Assembly: GCA_905197955.1 (NCBI GenBank)
Contig: CAJKAR010000004.1
Location: 62,001 to 126,000, forward strand
DNA length: 64,000 nucleotides
Reading direction: 5' to 3'
From: an uncultured Lentisphaeria bacterium
GTDB lineage: Bacteria > Verrucomicrobiota > Lentisphaeria > Victivallales > UBA1829
Shown here piece after piece: positions 59,592-64,000 of the stretch. Each line of letters starts with the position of its first letter. Within the stretch, counting starts at the first letter, position 1. A program made the translations under genes and the position numbers. The notes beneath the pieces are model-generated. The model did not search any database. It saw only the letters and a list, made by a program, of their open reading frames with translations, and was not told the origin of the DNA.

Positions 59592-60886
59592 GCTTCCGCC
59601 TCCGTCATCGTATGCTCAGCCTCCCGCGGCAGGGAGACTTCCAGTTTTGAGGCCCGGTTGCCCGACATCTCCAGCACCTTGATACAGATTCCATCAGCCG
59701 AGACCTTCGCTCCCACTTTCGGCAGAGCCCCGTACAATTCGCAGAACACGCCGTTCAGCGTGGAAGATTTGATCTCCTCTTCCGGAGTCCATCCGGTGTC
59801 CTCCATCACCGATTCGATGGGGGTGAGGCCTTCATAAAGCCAGAGCTTGCCGGAGGCATCCTGCCTCAGAGGTTCCGTCGGAGCCGACTTCACTCCTCCG
59901 ATGGAACTGCCTGTCAGCGCAGCATAAATTCCCGATCGGGAAATCAATCCCGATATTCCTCCGTACTCATCGGAAATCAGCGCGGCAAACTCGTTATGTG
60001 CTTTCAAGGTACGCAGAGCCAGCACCACCGGAGTCTGTTCCGGAATGTAAATTGCAGAACGGACACAGGGAGAGGTCAGCCATTTCTCCCGCTGCTGGGA
60101 CGAAAGCATGAAGAAATCCCGGGCGGAAAGAATCATATCGGCATCATCAATATCCTTTTCTCCAACTAGAAAATACATGGTCCGATTTCGATAGATGGTC
60201 TCCGCCACCTCCTCTGCGGAGGCATCCTTCCGGAGAAAACCGATTGAAGTTCTTGACTGCATGATTCTGGAAATCTCCCGGGAACTGAAATCCAGAGACT
60301 CCTTCAACAGAGCCTTCTCGCCCGGAGAAAACGCTCCGTTCCGTGTACAGGTGTCGATGTAAGAATCATACTCCTCGTGAGTCAGGGGTACGGAAGTCTG
60401 TCTTCCGAGAAGATCCAGCACCCGGTTCGAAAACTTCTCTGCCACATAGATGATGGGAAAGAGGATCTTCCGCATCATGCAGACCGGAAGCGCAACAATG
60501 CGGGACCAGGGATCGCAATAGACATAAGCAAGCGTCATCGGAGTGATCTCCCCGAACAGCAGCAGAACGACGATACCGGTCACAGCGGAAGCCACAGTCG
60601 CCGCCGCTCCGGAAAGTCCCGTATCCCGGATGACGGTATCGTTCAACATCGAAATGCAGCTGTTGACGAACATATTCGACAAGATAATGGATACCAGCGT
60701 CCGATTGTAATTGTCAAGCAGAAAATAGATGCGGCGTTTGGTTGGCGAAGGATCGTTTTTATAGGCAATCACCTTCGCTCTGCTCAGGGAGAAGAGGGAC
60801 ATTTCACAGCTGGAAAAAAATGCGGAACCGCAGATCAGAAGAATCAGCAGGATGATTTCCAGACCGATTAATAAATAACTGTCCAT
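59585..60886 (-). CDS. CNNM/CorC-family transporter with DUF21, CBS and CorC_HlyC domains
   Basis: 433 residues. DUF21 membrane domain (GSAFFSSCEMSLFSLSRAKV, LLFGEITPMTLAYVYCDPWS) with about four helices, a CBS pair (MQSRTSIGFLRKDASAEEVA, ALRTLKAHNEFAALISDEYG) and a C-terminal CorC_HlyC domain (TGWTPEEEIKSSTLNGVFCE). Often annotated hemolysin; better understood as divalent-cation handling in the inner membrane. Tandem arrangement with a shorter paralogue suggests a heterodimer. Confidence 0.88.
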   Translation of the reverse strand: MDSYLLIGLEIILLILLICGSAFFSSCEMSLFSLSRAKVIAYKNDPSPTKRRIYFLLDNYNRTLVSIILSNMFVNSCISMLNDTVIRDTGLSGAAATVASAVTGIVVLLLFGEITPMTLAYVYCDPWSRIVALPVCMMRKILFPIIYVAEKFSNRVLDLLGRQTSVPLTHEEYDSYIDTCTRNGAFSPGEKALLKESLDFSSREISRIMQSRTSIGFLRKDASAEEVAETIYRNRTMYFLVGEKDIDDADMILSARDFFMLSSQQREKWLTSPCVRSAIYIPEQTPVVLALRTLKAHNEFAALISDEYGGISGLISRSGIYAALTGSSIGGVKSAPTEPLRQDASGKLWLYEGLTPIESVMEDTGWTPEEEIKSSTLNGVFCELYGALPKVGAKVSADGICIKVLEMSGNRASKLEVSLPREAEHTMTEAEAC

Positions 60887-60946
60887 ACAAATGCTGTTTC
60901 AGCAAAACTCCCTGGCTGGTTGAACGTTTGGAAACGAAGTGAAAAT

Positions 60947-60975
60947 AATATACCCCGGATCGTGAAAAAAATCAA
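60947..60975 (-). promoter_or_regulatory. Putative promoter of the CorC pair
   Basis: Minus strand: TTGATT (60975-60970), 17 bases, TATATT (60952-60947), about 60 bases before the ATG at 60886. It lies inside a hairpin-forming region shared with the end of the thioredoxin-like gene. Confidence 0.5.
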
Positions 60976-60995
60976 TCGCGGTCCGGGGATTTTTT
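60953..60995 (-). terminator. Possible terminator after thioredoxin-like gene
   Basis: CCCCGGA (60953-60959) pairs with TCCGGGG (60982-60988), and AAAAAATC/GATTTTTT arms flank the loop. The structure lies between the thioredoxin-like stop (61017) and the CorC promoter. On the plus strand it is followed by six T, so direction is ambiguous. Confidence 0.4.
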
Positions 60996-61016
60996 CAGAA
61001 GAAAGTCGGATTGGTC

Positions 61017-61463
61017 TTACTTCTTGATTTTAGCGAGGATCTGTTTGTAGGCGTTGATGTAGGTATTGACATCGCCACGCATGAATCCGGTCTGAGCCAG
61101 CTGCTTTCCTTTTGCGTCGGTAATGATGACCGTGGGATAGCCTCTGACCTTATACTGGGACTGCAGTTCCCGGTTCTGTGCGACCACGCCAGGCTGCAAC
61201 TGCTGGCTGCGAGGGAAATCCGCCTTGAACATGATGAAGTTCTCCTGAATGAACTTCTGGAACTGCGGTTTTGAAAACGCATCTTTTTCCATTTTGATGC
61301 AGTAGGGACACCAGTCGGAGCCGGTGAAGAGCATCAGGATCGGTTTCCCGGTTTTCTGAGACTCTTCCTGTGCCTTGCCATAGTTGTCGAGCCAGTTGAT
61401 TCCGTCCGCAAATGCGAAAACGGCGCTGCACATGAGCAGCAGCATCAGGATTGTTTTTTTCAT
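61017..61463 (-). CDS. Exported thioredoxin-fold protein
   Basis: 148 residues from the ATG at 61463, preceded by GGGAGGG. The signal peptide MKKTILMLLLMCSAVFAFA is followed by a thioredoxin fold with the active-site motif WCPYC (Cys52, Cys55) in MLFTGSDWCPYCIKMEKDAF and the cis-Pro in VRGYPTVIITD. The DWCxxC context and the E-x-F-S-x-x-x-F pattern are those of thioredoxin-like proteins of the DsbD-gamma/SoxW kind in the periplasm. It likely reduces or forms disulfides in exported proteins. It follows pta, separated by a hairpin. Confidence 0.85.
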   Translation of the reverse strand: MKKTILMLLLMCSAVFAFADGINWLDNYGKAQEESQKTGKPILMLFTGSDWCPYCIKMEKDAFSKPQFQKFIQENFIMFKADFPRSQQLQPGVVAQNRELQSQYKVRGYPTVIITDAKGKQLAQTGFMRGDVNTYINAYKQILAKIKK

Positions 61464-61491
61464 TTTACCCTCCCTGTATTTTTGTTTTAAG

Positions 61492-61518
61492 AGCGTCCCC
61501 GAACCGTTCGGAGACGCT
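61492..61518 (-). terminator. Hairpin between pta and thioredoxin-like gene
   Basis: AGCGTC-C-CCGAA (61492-61503) pairs with TTCGG-A-GACGCT (61507-61518), one mismatch, three-base loop. There is no T-run, so it is more likely a partial terminator or mRNA-processing hairpin. Confidence 0.4.
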
Positions 61519-61543
61519 GATGCACGAAAAACACAACGATTGC

Positions 61544-62563
61544 TTAATCTTCCCATTCCGTAACGGCGCAGACGGCGGCCATATCGACGATATCATCGAT
61601 GGAGCATCCGCGGCTGCCGTCAACAAAGGGACGACGCAGTCCGTTGCAGATTGGTCCGATCGCGGTGGCTCCCGCAAGACGTTCCGTTGCTTTGTAGATG
61701 GAGTTGCCGCAGTTCAGATCGGGGAACACAAGCACATTGGCGTGTCCGGCGACCTTCGATCCGGCAAACTTTTTCTGTCCGATTTCAGGAACGATGGCCG
61801 CATCGAACTGCATTTCTCCGTCGATGAGCATATCGGGCGCAAGCGCCTTGGCTTTTGCGGTTGCCTCCACGACCTTTTCGATGATGGGATCGTGCGCGGA
61901 TCCGTTGGTCGAGCAGGAGATCATGGCGACCACCGGTTCAGCTCCGGTGTACATTTTGAAGCGCTTGGCCGTTGTAACGGCAATTTCCGCGAGCTGATCG
62001 GAATTCGGATTGATGTTCAGTCCGCAATCCGTGTAGAAAAGCACGCCGTTGTAGCCCCATTTCGGATCAGGCATCTGCATGACAAAGAAGCTGGAGGCGA
62101 TTTTGTTGCCTTTCGCAGTTTTGAAAAGCTGAAGAGCAGGTTTTGTCTTCTGGGCGGTGTTGTGCGCATAGCCGTTCGGATTGCCGCCACAGGAGGCGTA
62201 ACCGTGAGCATCGCCGGCGCAGACCATGACGGCGGAAAAGACGCAGGTGTCCTTGAGCCATTCACGCGCCTGTTCGGGGGTCAGACCTTTGTTTTTGCGG
62301 ATTTCGACTGCGGTTGCGATGTAGCGGTCGAGATTCGGTGATTTCAGGACATCGACAAGTTCAACGCCTTCCAGAGAGACGCCGTTTTCCGCGGCGAGCT
62401 TCCGGATGGACTCCTCGCAGCCGACGAGCACCGGACGGGCATAACCAAGCTGAACCAGCTTTTCCGCCGCTTTCAGATTCCGAATGTCATCGCTTTCGGT
62501 CAGACAGATTTTCCGGTTCAATTTTTTCGCCTGTTCGCGAATGGTGTCGAGTACGGTTTTCAT
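61544..62563 (-). CDS. pta: Phosphate acetyltransferase
   Basis: 339 residues from the ATG at 62563, with AGGAGGAAAA nine bases before. Single-domain class I Pta that interconverts acetyl-CoA and acetyl phosphate, as expected for acetate fermentation. It has KICLTESDDIRNLKAAEKL, CAGDAHGYASCGGNPNGYAH-type mid region, MISCSTNGSAHDP, GEMQFDAAIVPEIGQKKF, NVLVFPDLNCGNSIYKATER and GPICNGLRRPFVDGSRGCS. Phosphate butyryltransferases are close relatives, but the C-terminal motifs fit Pta. An ackA gene is not in the window. Confidence 0.93.
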   Translation of the reverse strand: MKTVLDTIREQAKKLNRKICLTESDDIRNLKAAEKLVQLGYARPVLVGCEESIRKLAAENGVSLEGVELVDVLKSPNLDRYIATAVEIRKNKGLTPEQAREWLKDTCVFSAVMVCAGDAHGYASCGGNPNGYAHNTAQKTKPALQLFKTAKGNKIASSFFVMQMPDPKWGYNGVLFYTDCGLNINPNSDQLAEIAVTTAKRFKMYTGAEPVVAMISCSTNGSAHDPIIEKVVEATAKAKALAPDMLIDGEMQFDAAIVPEIGQKKFAGSKVAGHANVLVFPDLNCGNSIYKATERLAGATAIGPICNGLRRPFVDGSRGCSIDDIVDMAAVCAVTEWED

Positions 62564-62616
62564 TTTTTGTGATTTTCCTCCTGTTATATGTTTTGAACGG
62601 ATTTCTATCAAGCATC

Positions 62617-62645
62617 AATGTAGCACAGTTTTCCCAAGAGTAAAA
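62617..62645 (-). promoter_or_regulatory. Putative pta promoter (extended -10)
   Basis: Minus strand: TTTTAC (62645-62640), 17 bases ending in TGC, TACATT (62622-62617). The TGC-TA form resembles the argD promoter. About 54 bases to the ATG. A second candidate, TTGATA-17-TATAAC, lies too close to the ribosome binding site. Confidence 0.35.
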
Positions 62646-62743
62646 TCATTTTCCTGTTTTTTTCCATTTCCGTTCTTTACGTGAGCGGAAAGCGGCGGAA
62701 AAGCGAAAATGGGAGGGGAGAGGCTTCCGGTAAAGTGTTTCTG

Positions 62744-63841
62744 TCAGCGCAGAAGTTTTTCATAGAGTTTGATATAACGGTCGCCCATTTCCCGCCGGGT
62801 TGAAATAATCTGCGGAGCGATCCTTTCGCGACGGGCAAACTCGACAATCCGCGCTGCCGTTTCCTCCCGTCGTTCCTCCGATTCAAAATCCGCCAGAATA
62901 TGGTTGCGGTAAAACCGGCAGATCTCCGGCAGGGAATCCACCGGATTCACCACCACGGGAATTCCGGTAGTCATCGCTTCCGCGAGAGAGAGTCCGTACC
63001 CTTCATACCGGGAGGGCATCACAAACACATCAAAGAGCCACGCCATCTGCGAGGCATTCGGCAGAAATCCAGGCAGACGGACCAGCAGATTTTCCGGTGC
63101 TTTTGCCGCCAGTTCCTCCAATTCCCTGCGCTGACCGCCCTCCCCCAGAATCACCAATCCCCAGCGCTCGGAGGGCGGAATCGCTTCTGAGATCTCCGGC
63201 AGAAGACGCAGCAGATTGTCAAATCCCTTCTGCCAGTCCAGCCTGCCGACCGCTCCGATGATCCTGGCACAGGTGTCCAGTCCCCATTTCCTGCGACAGT
63301 CCGTCAGGAATCCATCGTCCGGCCGTGGGATCGGATCGACCCCGTTGTAAATCACGCTGATCGTTCCCACCGGCAGTCCGATCGCCTGTTCATGAAAGCG
63401 CGCAGAAGCAAATGAAACCGCATTGCAGGCGGAACAGAGCGGAAAAGTAAGACCATCCAGCCAGAAAAAGAAACCTTTGTTTTTTCTTCTCTCGCTGATA
63501 TGCACGGTGTTCAGCAGAGGAATGCCGAGCCCGGCGGAAGCCAGGCGAGTCACAAGATTCGGATGCATCAAATGGGAATGAATAATGTCCGGAGCCATCT
63601 TCCCGATCAGTCTGCGCAGAGAGAAAATCCGGGAAAAATCCCGGAGCGAGTCCATGTGCAAGAACTCCGGAACGATCCCCTTTGCCAGGAACGAATCCTC
63701 TATGGACTTGTTTTCCGGCGGCGATTTCAGCGAGATCAGCGACACGGAGTGCGAACGCTCCAGAAGCCGTTCCGAAAGATCCAGAGCAACCCGTTCCGCT
63801 CCGCCCGGTCCCAGTTCCGTCAATATCTGCAGCACCTTCAT
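62744..63841 (-). CDS. Family 4 glycosyltransferase
   Basis: 365 residues from the ATG at 63841. Two Rossmann domains of the GT-B fold: the acceptor domain begins MKVLQILTELGPGGAERVAL and has IIHSHLMHPNLVTRLASAGL; the donor domain shows IIGAVGRLDWQKGFDNLLRL, GEGGQRRELEELAAKAPENL, LPGFLPNASQMAWLFDVFVM and PSRYEGYGLSLAEAMTTGIP with the E-x7-E motif. Retaining transferase acting in the cytoplasm on cell-surface polysaccharide. It stands alone, apparently single-gene; a longer N-terminal reading frame to 63889 is less likely. Confidence 0.93.
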   Translation of the reverse strand: MKVLQILTELGPGGAERVALDLSERLLERSHSVSLISLKSPPENKSIEDSFLAKGIVPEFLHMDSLRDFSRIFSLRRLIGKMAPDIIHSHLMHPNLVTRLASAGLGIPLLNTVHISERRKNKGFFFWLDGLTFPLCSACNAVSFASARFHEQAIGLPVGTISVIYNGVDPIPRPDDGFLTDCRRKWGLDTCARIIGAVGRLDWQKGFDNLLRLLPEISEAIPPSERWGLVILGEGGQRRELEELAAKAPENLLVRLPGFLPNASQMAWLFDVFVMPSRYEGYGLSLAEAMTTGIPVVVNPVDSLPEICRFYRNHILADFESEERREETAARIVEFARRERIAPQIISTRREMGDRYIKLYEKLLR

Positions 63842-63875
63842 TCTGAACTTTATTCCCGTTAATTTTGATTGGCAC

Positions 63876-63903
63876 TTGCGATTTTGCAATAAAGTGCTAA
63901 ATT
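63876..63903 (+). promoter_or_regulatory. Possible plus-strand promoter toward the right edge
   Basis: TTGCGA (63876-63881), 16 bases ending in TGC, TAAATT (63898-63903). It could serve a gene beginning beyond base 64000. The last 97 bases contain no start with a ribosome binding site that I can support. Confidence 0.3.
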
Positions 63904-63916
63904 TCAGAAGTCACAA
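63888..63916 (-). promoter_or_regulatory. Putative promoter of the GT4 gene
   Basis: Minus strand: TTGTGA (63916-63911), 17 bases, TTTATT (63893-63888), about 47 bases before the ATG at 63841. It overlaps the plus-strand candidate. Confidence 0.4.
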
Positions 63917-64000
63917 TGACACGGTATCCTTTCTTTATTAAGATAGATGCCGGAAAAGAGAAAAACAAATCCCGGGAAGCGAAAACAGCCAATGCATCTG

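Noticed and set aside
62677..62743. Terminator after the GT4 gene
   Set aside because: The GCGG-rich repeats there do not form a stem followed by a T-run on the minus strand.

Overview
The window reads as chromosomal DNA of a Lentisphaerota (Victivallales-like) bacterium, probably from an animal gut. This is an inference from gene content: a lone Lentisphaerae-style pseudopilin, large glycoside hydrolases (clan-A-like, GH106-like, GH38), LacI and IclR sugar regulators, a nine-gene MoxR/DUF58/von Willebrand operon of the type found in the Planctomycetes-Verrucomicrobia-Chlamydiae superphylum, and a housekeeping set (glnS, topA, dxr, rseP, ispG) embedded among them. I recognised no rRNA, tRNA, CRISPR array, insertion sequence or phage gene.

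Layout, left to right. 1-5.9 kb (+): end of a family 2 glycosyltransferase, a pseudopilin, a glycoside hydrolase and a PA14/SGNH-like exported protein, tightly coupled as an envelope or exopolysaccharide operon. 5.9-8.3 kb (+): glnS and a metallo-beta-lactamase-fold hydrolase. 8.4-9.5 kb: an AT-rich, almost gene-free stretch ending in a DUF2726 nuclease-like gene. 9.5-15.2 kb (-): GH106-like hydrolase, GT39-like membrane transferase, PHP phosphatase. 15.3-21.1 kb (-): a seven-gene operon holding three MEP isoprenoid genes (ispF, dxr, ispG) with folE, dtd and rseP. 21.2-23.0 kb (-): TrmO-like protein, beta-carbonic anhydrase, small unknown. 23.3-24.6 kb (+): purine permease. 24.8-28.9 kb (+): GH38 alpha-mannosidase followed by its probable LacI regulator, with paired operators at the mannosidase promoter. 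29.0-31.7 kb (-): IclR regulator, SDR dehydrogenase and sugar-acid dehydratase. 32.6-46.8 kb (-): the MoxR/vWA operon. 46.9-51.6 kb (-): hypoxanthine/uracil-DNA glycosylase, TIM-barrel epimerase, orphan metal-chelate binding protein, DUF2339 protein. 51.7-54.3 kb (-): topA with an unusual repeated C-terminus. 54.6-56.7 kb (+): argD-argF. 56.9-63.8 kb (-): CoA-transferase preceded by a Nif11-type peptide gene, two CorC-like proteins, a thioredoxin-like protein, pta and a GT4 glycosyltransferase.

Functionally the window combines glycan breakdown (mannosides, rhamnosides, sugar acids), fermentation (CoA-transferase and Pta, giving acetate or butyrate-type products), arginine, isoprenoid and folate supply, and a large secreted or envelope-associated machine of unknown purpose (32.6-46.8 kb). 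Most promoters that can be read by eye share one form, TTGnnn, 16-17 bases, TATATT or a close variant. Many genes overlap by 1-4 bases (TGATG or ATGA), which fixes several start codons.
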